From: a virus
Strand: one strand, 5' to 3'
DNA: 25,380 bases
Virus record (IMG/VR): IMGVR_UViG_3300035665_000223
Coordinates: 1 to 25,380 of that record
Part shown: one piece after another, positions 10,622 through 18,900 of the stretch
Layout: each line of letters starts with the position of its first letter
Position numbering within the stretch: the stretch's first letter is position 1
Translations under genes and position numbers: made by a program
The notes under the pieces: model-generated
Told to the model about the DNA's origin: nothing
Database searches by the model: none
What the model saw: the letters and a program-made list of their open reading frames with translations, nothing else

Positions 10622-12667
10622 TTATACAGCAGTTATTTCAGTAGTTACAACAGTTGAATCTGTTTGATCAATTGTTATAATTGTGTTTCGTATAGACGAA
10701 ATAATACCATCCTCAGATTCAATATCAACTCTTATGTCGCCATCTGAAGTTAAAACAGATAAAACTCTTAAATTGGTAATCGTAACTTCACCAGTATCGT
10801 AATCGATTGTGCCAGCGTTAGAATTAATTATTTGTCTTTCCGACAATTCATTAAAATAAACCGTTCTTAGAGTACCAAAACGACCATCTAACACAGCAAT
10901 TGCAGTTGCGCCATAACCATCACCGCCAGAAAAAGACACAACCGCTCTACTATAATTTATACCTCGATTTGTAATTGTGACAGCAGTTACTCTACCATTA
11001 ACGATTGTAGCGACAGCCGTAGCTCCAGTACCATCACCTGTAATCGTAACTGTGGGCGGCGAAGTGTAACCAAAACCAGCATCAGTAACATCTATTCTCG
11101 AAAGGCCGGTATAAGACTCTGGCACTTCTTCAATAATAGCAGTTCTTAAAGTGCCCAAAGAATCATTAACAGTAAATTCTGAAGAAGTTAGTCGGTTTAA
11201 AATTGTACCACGATGCAATTTAGCATTGTATTTAATGCTGTATGTTTTACTATTGTTCAAATCCGGCGTAAATCTTTTCTCAAGTCTCAATGTGGTTTCT
11301 GAACCAACAATCGAATTTAAATCTACACCATCTATACTATCTTGTGCTTTAGAAAGAACAAATGTGGAATCAAACTTATTCAAATTTAAATCAGAATAAG
11401 AAAAAACGGCAGAACGAATTAAATTTTTAAGTTGTTCGTCACTTAGAGAGGTCTTTTTGCGATCAAGCAAAATTTTGTTTGCCAATTTTAAATACAAATA
11501 TTCTGGATCACGTATTTCTGCACTGACAGCAACAATTGATTTTGGCTTTACAATCTCTTCTATAATTCGTGTTTTTTCAGCATCAGTTAAAAAATAATTT
11601 GTTTTTGGTTTAATTGAAATAAAAACTTTACCATAAACTGGAGGAATTTCTTCTTGGCCACCCCAAACTGAAACAGAATCAACAGCACCATAAGTTTTTT
11701 TGATGTAACTTTCATAATCTTTTGTTGTAACTAATCTGTTCTGTGTGGCAAATTGTAAAGTGGAATTTAATTTAACACTATCAACAGATTCTCGTTCAGC
11801 ACCTCCAGCTGATTGTTGAACTGGCGTTATGTTATATACGGTGTACGGAGAAACCGAAGAAGTTGTAACAAAATTATTTGATTTATTTGAAGCCGATCCC
11901 GAAGTCACCAAATAACTCATGTTAACAATATTTCCATCAGTTAACTTTTTACCAACGAAAGCGTCTCCAAAATAAATTTCATACTTGCCATCTTGTCCTT
12001 CTTGTAAGAAATAGACTTCAGAACTAGATGTTACATCTAAAACATCCGTAGCTAAACTATAAGTAGCAGATGACAAATTACTTGACGAAACTTGAACTGT
12101 AACAACAATTGAAGTTGTGTCTACATTAGCATCAGGAATTGGAAAAATAGCTTTTGGATTTGTAGCCGAATTATAAGTGTAATTGTAACTAATTAATTCA
12201 CCCTCATAAATGCTTAAATTTCTAAAAACAAAATCAGATCCAACTTTATCTACAGTTGTGTCGGTTAAAAGTGTATAGTTGTAAGTTGAATTGTCTAAAA
12301 GATTAGTTCTAAAATTAAAGCCTCTTGGAAGAGTTAGTGAGTCTGCCGTGTTAGAACCAGTTGGAATGGTCAAGTCAATAATAGCACGGGGCGCAGTTGT
12401 AGACTGTGGCACATAACCTAAACTCTTAGCATGAGACACCACAGAGCTACGAAGAACAGCAGTATCCATGAATGCCTCATTGGCAACCATATTTAAGTAG
12501 TAAGCATTGTAATGTGTATTATATGCAAGAACATCCAGAAGAACATTCAAACCAGAAGCTTCAAAATCATAGTCGGTAAATTCAGACTGAGATTTTAAAT
12601 AGTTCTTCAGGTTCGTTTTAATCGTATCAAAATCTAGGTCGGTGACCGTTAAACGATTTGTTGCCAT
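10622..12667 (-). CDS. gp6: Baseplate wedge protein gp6
   Basis: A 681-residue protein, close to T4 gp6 (660). The N-terminus (DLDFDTIKTNLKNYLKSQSE, then DYDFEASGLNVLLDVLAYNT and YYLNMVANEAFMDTA) is the family signature shared by gp6 and the gpJ-type baseplate proteins of contractile injection systems. A further core motif is RLVTTKDYESYIKKTYGAVD near residue 300. gp6 makes the ring of dimers that joins the six wedges and rearranges when the sheath is triggered. Residues about 520-595 contain two Gly-Tyr rich repeats (FGYTSPPTVTITGDGTGATA; YSRAVVSFSGGDGYGATAIA), absent from T4 gp6 as far as I know. The ATG follows directly on the gp25 stop (TAA then ATG), so coupled translation is likely. Identification is firm. 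Confidence 0.95.
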   Translation of the reverse strand: MATNRLTVTDLDFDTIKTNLKNYLKSQSEFTDYDFEASGLNVLLDVLAYNTHYNAYYLNMVANEAFMDTAVLRSSVVSHAKSLGYVPQSTTAPRAIIDLTIPTGSNTADSLTLPRGFNFRTNLLDNSTYNYTLLTDTTVDKVGSDFVFRNLSIYEGELISYNYTYNSATNPKAIFPIPDANVDTTSIVVTVQVSSSNLSSATYSLATDVLDVTSSSEVYFLQEGQDGKYEIYFGDAFVGKKLTDGNIVNMSYLVTSGSASNKSNNFVTTSSVSPYTVYNITPVQQSAGGAERESVDSVKLNSTLQFATQNRLVTTKDYESYIKKTYGAVDSVSVWGGQEEIPPVYGKVFISIKPKTNYFLTDAEKTRIIEEIVKPKSIVAVSAEIRDPEYLYLKLANKILLDRKKTSLSDEQLKNLIRSAVFSYSDLNLNKFDSTFVLSKAQDSIDGVDLNSIVGSETTLRLEKRFTPDLNNSKTYSIKYNAKLHRGTILNRLTSSEFTVNDSLGTLRTAIIEEVPESYTGLSRIDVTDAGFGYTSPPTVTITGDGTGATAVATIVNGRVTAVTITNRGINYSRAVVSFSGGDGYGATAIAVLDGRFGTLRTVYFNELSERQIINSNAGTIDYDTGEVTITNLRVLSVLTSDGDIRVDIESEDGIISSIRNTIITIDQTDSTVVTTEITAV

Positions 12668-13072
12668 TTATCGTGTTCTCTCTAGTAAAAAGCTTACTGT
12701 AACTGGATTTGTTTGATTTACTATGTAAAAATACATTTGCACACTAAAAGCATTATTGTCAACATTTGGAATCACCGAAACACTTATCAAATTCACTCTC
12801 GGCTCATAGTTTTGTATTGTTTGTTGTATTTCTCTTTCAATTGCTGAGGCCGTAACAATATCAACAGTTTCAAACAAAAGTTTTCTTACATTTGATCCGT
12901 AGTCTGGATTAAATGGTTTTTCATAGTGGCTTGTTAAAACCAAGTTTTTAATTGCATTTATCACGGCAACTTGGTCTAAATTTTTGTTAATATCCTTTTT
13001 CAAAGGATGAATCGTAAAATTTAGATCCAGGTCTTTAAATTGACGAGCTATATTTGTTCTGATTGTTGCCAT
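12668..13072 (-). CDS. gp25: Baseplate wedge protein gp25
   Basis: A 134-residue member of the GPW/gp25 family (T4 gp25: 132 residues), structurally related to lysozyme but not an enzyme. Family features seen are FNPDYGSNVRKLLFE at residues 54-68 and the EPR motif at residues 90-92 (QNYEPRVNLISVSV). EPR is the conserved core that contacts gp6 and gp53 and lies beside the first sheath ring. gp25 and gp6 are adjacent in nearly all contractile systems, as here. A CATAAATA late promoter box sits only four bases before the ATG, and no Shine-Dalgarno lies in the 17-base gap to the upstream gene, so initiation from this promoter would be essentially leaderless. Confidence 0.95.
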   Translation of the reverse strand: MATIRTNIARQFKDLDLNFTIHPLKKDINKNLDQVAVINAIKNLVLTSHYEKPFNPDYGSNVRKLLFETVDIVTASAIEREIQQTIQNYEPRVNLISVSVIPNVDNNAFSVQMYFYIVNQTNPVTVSFLLERTR

Positions 13073-13076
13073 CGTC

Positions 13077-13084
13077 TATTTATG
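13077..13084 (-). promoter_or_regulatory. T4-type late promoter (CATAAATA) before gp25
   Basis: CATAAATA on the minus strand fits the NATAAATA late-promoter form used by marine T4-like phages. It lies inside the 17-base gap between the 850-residue gene and gp25, with four bases (GACG) between the box and the ATG. With T4 geometry, +1 falls within a base of the start codon. Confidence 0.65.
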
Positions 13085-13089
13085 CCAGT

Positions 13090-15642
13090 TTAGGAGGTGA
13101 TGACTTTGGTCAATGTTCTTCTATGGTTGGTTCCGTCAAAGTTAATTGTATAGGTGTAAGATCCTGTATTTGTGATTGTAGTATTCGCAATCAATGAATA
13201 ACCATTTGGCAAAACAAATCCTGTTCCAGAAATATTAGGTCCAGAGTAAGTGTAAGCGGTATTTGGCTTGGCACCAAATACACGAATATCGAATGGCGAG
13301 TTTGTTACAATAATGTCAGGATTACTGTTCACAATTTCATTATACAGATTTGAATCATCAACAAGGCCACGATCAATACCAATTGTGATGGTTCTTTGTT
13401 GTCCGTCTTCTGTTGTTACCAAGAAGGTAGAAACATTTGGGAATTCAACCAGAGGTTTAACATTAGCATACCACAACACCGAATCATTCACATTTATTAC
13501 ATTTGGTGTGCTGGCCTGATACAACTGAACATTCATATGAGTATTGCTGTTTGTACTCAAAGAGTTGGTTGTTTCAATAACACTTACAATATTGAGTGAG
13601 TTGGCACTTAGGTTTCTAAATGTCCATTTTTCTGTGCCGGTTGCTGCAGGATCCACAATTGCATACGGACCATTAAACTCATTAATCATTGGCCTATTTG
13701 TAGAATTGCCAACATTTTGTGATATATCACCAGGTAACAATATACCGGCAGTCGACACGTTACTGTAACCCTTAACACGAATCTCAATGCCAGGATTAAT
13801 CGTAATCAATCCATAATCAACCGTATTTCCTGTTGTGAGACTTCTAAATTGAACAGAAACATTAAACGATTCTCCATTGGATATGGAGTTTGTTGGATCA
13901 TCAAGTACCGCAATTAAACTTGCACTGGAACCTCCAAGTGCCTGTACATTAAGAGTTGGCACTGAAGTATAAGCACCACGAGAAGTAATATTAACTGTAG
14001 TGATAGCGCCAGTAATTGAATTAACATTGGCACGAATTGTGGCAGCAATGTTATCTGTGCCGCCGCCGGTGATTACAACAACGCCATTGGAATAACCGGT
14101 GCCAGTGTTAGCAATTGTAACAGACTTAATACCCAATCGTTTTGTGGAATCGTCAACAATCACATCAACTTCTGAATTCAAGAAGTTAGAAACTGATTCT
14201 GCATTGGAGTAGTAGTACACATTATCAGAAATATTGGTGACTTGTATAATTCTTGTGCCAGACCAAACACCATTAAGTGTGTTGAAAATAATAGCGCCAG
14301 TATTAACATTGAGTGTGCTATCGCCAACTGTAACAGTTAATGTTTCTAAATTATATTTTTCAATATATTCATCCAATGTAAGTATTGGTGAAGTAGACTC
14401 TCCAGGTGTTACATCATTAGCCGTTGGTGGCGTGCCCTGGTCAAACACGGTTTGTATTAGAGTGTCAGTTGGTTCGGCATTCAAAACAATATTTTCCAAG
14501 TCTTCATCACTCGAAATAACTTTACCAGTTTTTTTGTTGTAAACAGTTACGAAACCATTTGGCGAAACAATCACTTGTTCTTCAAATGGTTTGGGATTGT
14601 CTGGTGTGTTGGCACTTTGTAAGAGTTTTTCCGTACCAACAAAATTATTAACCATAAAATTCTGAAACTCACCGCCATTATTCAGACTATCAAAACCTTC
14701 AAACTCATCAATTACGGCTTGGCTTTTTATCCAAAAATTCTCATCGTGTGTTCTTCGTGTTTCAAAAAGAATTTTTAAACCTTTTATTGTATCTGTAATC
14801 GTAGTTATTACGTTCGAAGACAAATTTGAAGTGTAAACGGCAACTTGACTTTCACCGGACATTACAGATTCTATAGTAATGCTATTTGCAATTAAACCAG
14901 GATATGGTGCAATAGTTGTATTATATGTTCCTAATTCTTGATCGGTAAACAAACTTGTCATTGAACCAATAATTGGTGCAGTATTCATAATGCCATCAGT
15001 TTGATAACAAATATAGAGAAGAACACGGCCAAGACTCATTACATCATCAAAATGTGGAAAATCAGCGATACTGTTTGCAGTTTCAGTTGGGCCTTGTGGC
15101 TTTTCAACATTAGATAAACGATTAGTGTGTCTTAAAAATTTTTCACCTTCGTCTAGAGCAAAATTTGCTTGATTGAAAACCTCTTCAAGATTGGTAACAT
15201 ATGTGTTACTTGTTACTGCAAAACCAGCTTCATAGTCAAAAGTTGTTACCGAAGCGACAAGAATTTTAGATTTAATTTGTTCTAACGCACTATTGATTGA
15301 CACAAGAACATCATTCAATGGGTTTTTATAATAATTACCCACATTTCCATTTCGCATGTCTTCAGCTTGCCAATCTTTGAGCAATCTAGGTATCGACTCT
15401 AAGTGTTTTTTAGCCGCATCTGATAACAAGAGAACGTTATCATCCGCAGGATCAAAATTAAATCCTAAACGGCCAAACACACTTGAAGTTGGCGAACTTG
15501 ATGGAAACTTGCGGTTTTGATTAGTATCTTCACGATTATCTGTCAAAAATTTAGACAAACTTGGCGGCGATGGATCACCAACAGCACCACCGCCGCCATT
15601 CATTTGTATACTAGTAAAACTATCTCTAGAACCTATAGCCAT
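13090..15642 (-). CDS. Large virion structural protein of unknown role between spike and gp25
   Basis: An 850-residue protein with no T4 counterpart that I can name. It opens MAIGSRDSFTSIQMNGGGGA, has a Pro/Ser/Asn-rich linker to about residue 55, then a mainly helical part (residues about 70-330; LLLSDAAKKHLESIPRLL, FNQANFALDEGEKFLRH, ADFPHFDDVMSLGRVLLYIC). The remainder is beta-rich: one Gly-Tyr rich module at about 505-580 (ANTGTGYSNGVVVITGGGTD, then SRGAYTSVPTLNV) and an Ig-like looking C-terminus (GSYTYTINFDGTNHRRTL). Its place in the hub-to-wedge operon and the module shared with gp6, gp8 and the DUF4815 protein indicate that it is part of the particle, probably the baseplate. Possible roles include a hub-to-wedge connector or a short fibre; nothing in the sequence decides. 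No strong Shine-Dalgarno is seen; the upstream stop is two bases away. Confidence 0.7.
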   Translation of the reverse strand: MAIGSRDSFTSIQMNGGGGAVGDPSPPSLSKFLTDNREDTNQNRKFPSSSPTSSVFGRLGFNFDPADDNVLLLSDAAKKHLESIPRLLKDWQAEDMRNGNVGNYYKNPLNDVLVSINSALEQIKSKILVASVTTFDYEAGFAVTSNTYVTNLEEVFNQANFALDEGEKFLRHTNRLSNVEKPQGPTETANSIADFPHFDDVMSLGRVLLYICYQTDGIMNTAPIIGSMTSLFTDQELGTYNTTIAPYPGLIANSITIESVMSGESQVAVYTSNLSSNVITTITDTIKGLKILFETRRTHDENFWIKSQAVIDEFEGFDSLNNGGEFQNFMVNNFVGTEKLLQSANTPDNPKPFEEQVIVSPNGFVTVYNKKTGKVISSDEDLENIVLNAEPTDTLIQTVFDQGTPPTANDVTPGESTSPILTLDEYIEKYNLETLTVTVGDSTLNVNTGAIIFNTLNGVWSGTRIIQVTNISDNVYYYSNAESVSNFLNSEVDVIVDDSTKRLGIKSVTIANTGTGYSNGVVVITGGGTDNIAATIRANVNSITGAITTVNITSRGAYTSVPTLNVQALGGSSASLIAVLDDPTNSISNGESFNVSVQFRSLTTGNTVDYGLITINPGIEIRVKGYSNVSTAGILLPGDISQNVGNSTNRPMINEFNGPYAIVDPAATGTEKWTFRNLSANSLNIVSVIETTNSLSTNSNTHMNVQLYQASTPNVINVNDSVLWYANVKPLVEFPNVSTFLVTTEDGQQRTITIGIDRGLVDDSNLYNEIVNSNPDIIVTNSPFDIRVFGAKPNTAYTYSGPNISGTGFVLPNGYSLIANTTITNTGSYTYTINFDGTNHRRTLTKVITS

Positions 15643-15644
15643 AA

Positions 15645-16466
15645 TTATTTCATTCTTGGAATTGGTGGTCCAGTTGGACCTTTAAAACTTGGATGCTTAT
15701 GTACATTATGTAGCGCTTTGTTTATAGAATCTGTCATCCAGGTCGCTTTCATTACACCAAAAGAACCCAACTTAGAAGACATGGAAACACCGGCAGTGAT
15801 TAAACCGATGCAATTTATAATTCCCGGTGTAGCTACAGGAACACCAATCGAAATACCACCAAGCACAGATACGAAGCCCAATGGACCAGCACTAACTCCT
15901 GTACCCGCATCAACTCTTGTTTTTGATGTAATAATATCGCCAATAATTTCACCACCAACAGTTAGATCACCAGTGATGTAGAGACTATCTCCAGCTGCAA
16001 GTTGCAATTGTCCCAAACCTGTTGATGTGCCGGCACCTACTAAAACATCTTCATCCGAAAGTAAACTTGCTTTTGTGTGTGAATATGCTACAAATTCGCC
16101 GTTTACTTCTAACTTATAATCGCCTTCAATTTTTTCTATTTTGTCGCCTTTGACATTGATAATCGAATCGCCATTGATAGTGACACTACATGTACCTTCA
16201 ATTAAAACATTTTTATCTTTGATTGTGATTTCGTAACCATCACCATAAACTTTGTGTACCTCATCACCATTTGGACCCATTTCAATGAAAGTGCCGGTTC
16301 GGTGTGTAACACGAATGCGCTCACGATTTGGTGTATCATCAAGTTCCACCAAATGACCTGATTCGGTCTGTATTGTTTTATTGTAAGGATATTTTGGCTG
16401 AGTGTCTTCGTTAGCCGCAGATTCTGGCTCTAACCAACCGTTATCTTCTTCTGGTTTTGTTGCCAT
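15645..16466 (-). CDS. Central spike beta-helix protein (gp5 C-terminal part as a separate gene)
   Basis: A 273-residue protein. After an acidic N-terminal tail (residues 1-25), residues 26-62 (YPYNKTIQTESGHLVELDDT, RVTHRTGTFIEM) match the region that leads into the spike in gp5/VgrG-like proteins. Residues 77-124 fall into six consecutive eight-residue repeats (GYEITIKD, KNVLIEGT, CSVTINGD, SIINVKGD, KIEKIEGD, YKLEVNGE), the octad pattern of the T4 gp5 triple-stranded beta-helix. More Gly-rich beta follows (ITGDLTVGGEIIGDI). The C-terminus carries H253 and an HKH motif (256-258) then GPTGPPIPRM, resembling the metal-binding spike tips of P2 gpV and phi92 gp138. The protein should trimerise into the membrane-piercing needle. 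Its ATG directly abuts the stop of the OB-fold gene, consistent with equal production of the two halves. Confidence 0.85.
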   Translation of the reverse strand: MATKPEEDNGWLEPESAANEDTQPKYPYNKTIQTESGHLVELDDTPNRERIRVTHRTGTFIEMGPNGDEVHKVYGDGYEITIKDKNVLIEGTCSVTINGDSIINVKGDKIEKIEGDYKLEVNGEFVAYSHTKASLLSDEDVLVGAGTSTGLGQLQLAAGDSLYITGDLTVGGEIIGDIITSKTRVDAGTGVSAGPLGFVSVLGGISIGVPVATPGIINCIGLITAGVSMSSKLGSFGVMKATWMTDSINKALHNVHKHPSFKGPTGPPIPRMK

Positions 16467-17579
16467 TTATATTGTTTGCCCCATTGTATTTGCAGACATT
16501 ACATTTCGATTATATATTGTTGTGCCAGTAGTTGTCAAAGCATTCACATGACCTTTAAGTTGTCTTTCAACAGCACTGAGATCAGAATCACTTGAAGGAT
16601 TAACTAGAGCACCAATAAATTGCCCCGGCATAGAAACAAGTTTACCAGTTTCATTCAAAAGACCTCTTGCAGCGCCACTAATTTCGTTAAAAGATTTTTG
16701 AAGTTCGGAAAAAGCACCAGATGATGCACCAACAATTGGTTTCACAAAAAGGTCAGTAAAACCTTGAGCTAATGCAGCTAAAAACTTTGTTATACACTCA
16801 GTTAAAAACTTTCTAGCTCTTTCTGGCAAACTTAAAATGTAATCGATCACAGCACGAATTGTTTGAGCAACTTTAACTAAAGTAACTATTTGTTCATTTA
16901 TTTCTCGTATAGCCGCAGTCACCTTTTTCAAAAGTCGAGTAACTTCTTTTGCAATTTGTGTAAAATATGAAGCTGTGCCTGAAGGATCAAATCCAAGCGC
17001 AGCTAATATAGCTCGTATTGCAGCTCTAATTGCTTCTAAAACTTGTCCAAATTGTCCTTTTATATAGGCTACTGATTTTGTAACCTCTGGAGTAATATCG
17101 CAAATGTGTGATCGTCTTTGATTTGTAGCATCAATTACAGTGCCTGCAACTGAACCCTCTGAACGAGCTACAATCGGCGTGATGGGTTGGCCAACTTCAC
17201 GACCATCCCACGGCGTTTGTGGCACTTCATCCGGTCCACCTTTTTTGATTGTAATGTTTTGATAAAGTGTTCTTGATTGGACACTTTCAATACCTGGAAA
17301 AATTCCCATAACCACAGGAATTTGTGCGACTTCACCATCTTGGAAGAAACCAATCACCCAATCACCAATTCTAGGCGGAACTGTAGTGTTCGAACCAGTT
17401 ACTGGCAACATCAATTGCGCCCAAGGCAAACTCTCTGTTGGAACTAAATTCGTATCTTCACTATGAACGCCAATAATTCGAACACGAACTGATCCCAATT
17501 TGAGTGGGTCTTCGTCATCTTCTACTGCACCAACCCACCAAATGAAACCTTTTTTGCCGTAAAAATCGTTTGTCAACAT
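16467..17579 (-). CDS. Baseplate hub protein with gp5-type OB-fold and long helical tail, no lysozyme domain
   Basis: A 370-residue protein. Residues about 10-105 (GFIWWVGAVEDDEDPLKLGS, VRVRIIGVHSE, LPWAQLMLPVTG, PRIGDWVIGFFQDGE, IPVVMGIFPGI) are the OB-fold of gp5/VgrG-type hub proteins. Residues about 165-330 are mostly amphipathic helix (QFGQVLEAIRAAIRAILAAL, AKEVTRLLKKVTAAIREINE, LPERARKFLTECITKFLAAL). T4 gp5 is OB-fold, lysozyme and beta-helix in one 575-residue chain; here the lysozyme is missing, helices take its place, and the beta-helix is the next gene. The OB-fold would sit on the gp27-like ring encoded just upstream. Start chosen because the ATG lies one base after the upstream stop and MLTNDFYGKKG begins the fold without an extra leader. 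Confidence 0.85.
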   Translation of the reverse strand: MLTNDFYGKKGFIWWVGAVEDDEDPLKLGSVRVRIIGVHSEDTNLVPTESLPWAQLMLPVTGSNTTVPPRIGDWVIGFFQDGEVAQIPVVMGIFPGIESVQSRTLYQNITIKKGGPDEVPQTPWDGREVGQPITPIVARSEGSVAGTVIDATNQRRSHICDITPEVTKSVAYIKGQFGQVLEAIRAAIRAILAALGFDPSGTASYFTQIAKEVTRLLKKVTAAIREINEQIVTLVKVAQTIRAVIDYILSLPERARKFLTECITKFLAALAQGFTDLFVKPIVGASSGAFSELQKSFNEISGAARGLLNETGKLVSMPGQFIGALVNPSSDSDLSAVERQLKGHVNALTTTGTTIYNRNVMSANTMGQTI

Positions 17580-17580
17580 A

Positions 17581-18900
17581 TTAGTTTTCTATTTTATCCG
17601 TACAAACTTCAATAAAAGTTTCATGCTTATCATAACGAATCACATGTCTTGTTCCAGTTATTATGTATTTACCACTTAAAGTCTTATCCAAAGTTTCTTT
17701 ACTTCCATCGTTGTATGAAAATTTAGGTACATTCAAATTAATCACTCTACCAGAAAACAAACCAAAATTACCAGGCATCGCCAATTGTAATCGTCTTTGT
17801 AACAAATTAGAAAAGATGGCTTTTCTCTGAAACACATATAATTCAGCATTATCAATTAAACTTGTAGCTTCTGGATCATTTTCTTTAATATATTCAACTG
17901 TGGTTCTCGGTAATGCAAAAGGATAAGAAACAATTCTAGAATCGGTCATTTGTGTAAAGTCTTTTCGATCTTTACTTTTTGCATTAAGAGCTAAATTTGG
18001 CGAATACTGTCTTTTGTTTGTTACTGTACTTTCATATACATTTTTGACTGTAGTAATTTTCTGTGTGCGAGTTAATGTGTCAAAACCAATAAATTTACCT
18101 GCATAAGCACCATCTCGCACACTATCCAGTAAACTAAATTGAGAAAGCACTTTCATATCACGAGCACCCAAAAATTCTTCAGCAACATTCTCATCAATGT
18201 TTTTTGGTTTTACATTTATTTGAAAGGCGGGATCTAAATCCATCAAAAATAAAAGCGGTACGAAATTATAACCCTGTTGTGCAGTTTCATAGAATAAAAA
18301 GTCAGGACTATATTCGGCACCTTTTGGATTTTTCCATAAAGCACGTTTTGAAATCCAATTTAACGATTCAAATGGTGTAATTGTTGGCAATATGAAATCT
18401 TGTACTGTAGTTGTTGGATATATTACACCAACACCAGAACGACCATTTGCCGGTGAAGAATTTGGCACTCTCAAATAATTATTAAGTATTCTTGTAACAG
18501 CTTCAGAATATAATCCAGTAAAATTTTGTGATAGTTTTTGTTGTTCTGAAAAAACAAATTCTTCAGAAACTAAATTTAAAACATAACTTGATGATGTTAA
18601 ATTAATACTTTTCTTATTTGTTAAACTGTATATTACAAACTCTTTCTCAAATCTAAGCATTCTATCATTTGCTTTAGAAATGGTAATTTTTATTTTTTCT
18701 TGTCCTTTTAACTTTAACTTGTTAGACAAATTGTTAGCGTCAGTTAAAAGTATATTCGCAGAAACACAAGGCGTAAAAAGATTATCGAACAAATTAATTT
18801 CGGTAAAAACACCAGTCAAATCGTACTTTTGATTGCTGGGTAAAATTAATATCAGTTCCTCAATTGTAAATTGAGTTGATTGTGTTACTGTTAAACTCAT
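17581..18900 (-). CDS. gp27: Baseplate hub protein, gp27-like
   Basis: A 439-residue protein (T4 gp27: 391). Features include an early beta-rich domain (FTIEELILILPSNQKYDLTG, LFTPCVSANILLTDANN), a middle segment (RILNNYLRVPNSSP, TPFESLNWISKRALW) and a C-terminal barrel-like ending (YIITGTRHVIRYDKHETFIE, VCTDKIEN). This layout fits the gp27/gpD hub family, whose trimer forms the pseudo-sixfold ring between the tail tube and the gp5 spike. Its position just before the OB-fold gp5 gene supports the call, as the two make one complex. The start overlaps the end of gp53 by four bases (ATGA), indicating coupled translation. The match is by pattern and order, not strong residue identity. Confidence 0.75.
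   Translation of the reverse strand: MSLTVTQSTQFTIEELILILPSNQKYDLTGVFTEINLFDNLFTPCVSANILLTDANNLSNKLKLKGQEKIKITISKANDRMLRFEKEFVIYSLTNKKSINLTSSSYVLNLVSEEFVFSEQQKLSQNFTGLYSEAVTRILNNYLRVPNSSPANGRSGVGVIYPTTTVQDFILPTITPFESLNWISKRALWKNPKGAEYSPDFLFYETAQQGYNFVPLLFLMDLDPAFQINVKPKNIDENVAEEFLGARDMKVLSQFSLLDSVRDGAYAGKFIGFDTLTRTQKITTVKNVYESTVTNKRQYSPNLALNAKSKDRKDFTQMTDSRIVSYPFALPRTTVEYIKENDPEATSLIDNAELYVFQRKAIFSNLLQRRLQLAMPGNFGLFSGRVINLNVPKFSYNDGSKETLDKTLSGKYIITGTRHVIRYDKHETFIEVCTDKIEN

Noticed and set aside
13091-13151. A plus-strand AGGAGGTGATGA that looks like a strong ribosome binding site
   Set aside because: The following plus-strand ATGs lead to very short frames and are too close to or too far from the site. 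The stretch is coding on the minus strand, so I treat it only as an anti-Shine-Dalgarno look-alike.
15517-15981. A 154-codon plus-strand frame spanning the junction of two minus-strand genes
   Set aside because: Both minus-strand genes are supported by family features across this span, and the plus frame shows no recognisable motif or start signal.
15645-16466. The beta-helix spike gene as a PAAR-domain protein
   Set aside because: No Pro-Ala-Ala-Arg repeats are present. The octad repeats and the C-terminal HKH motif fit a gp5/gpV-type needle instead.
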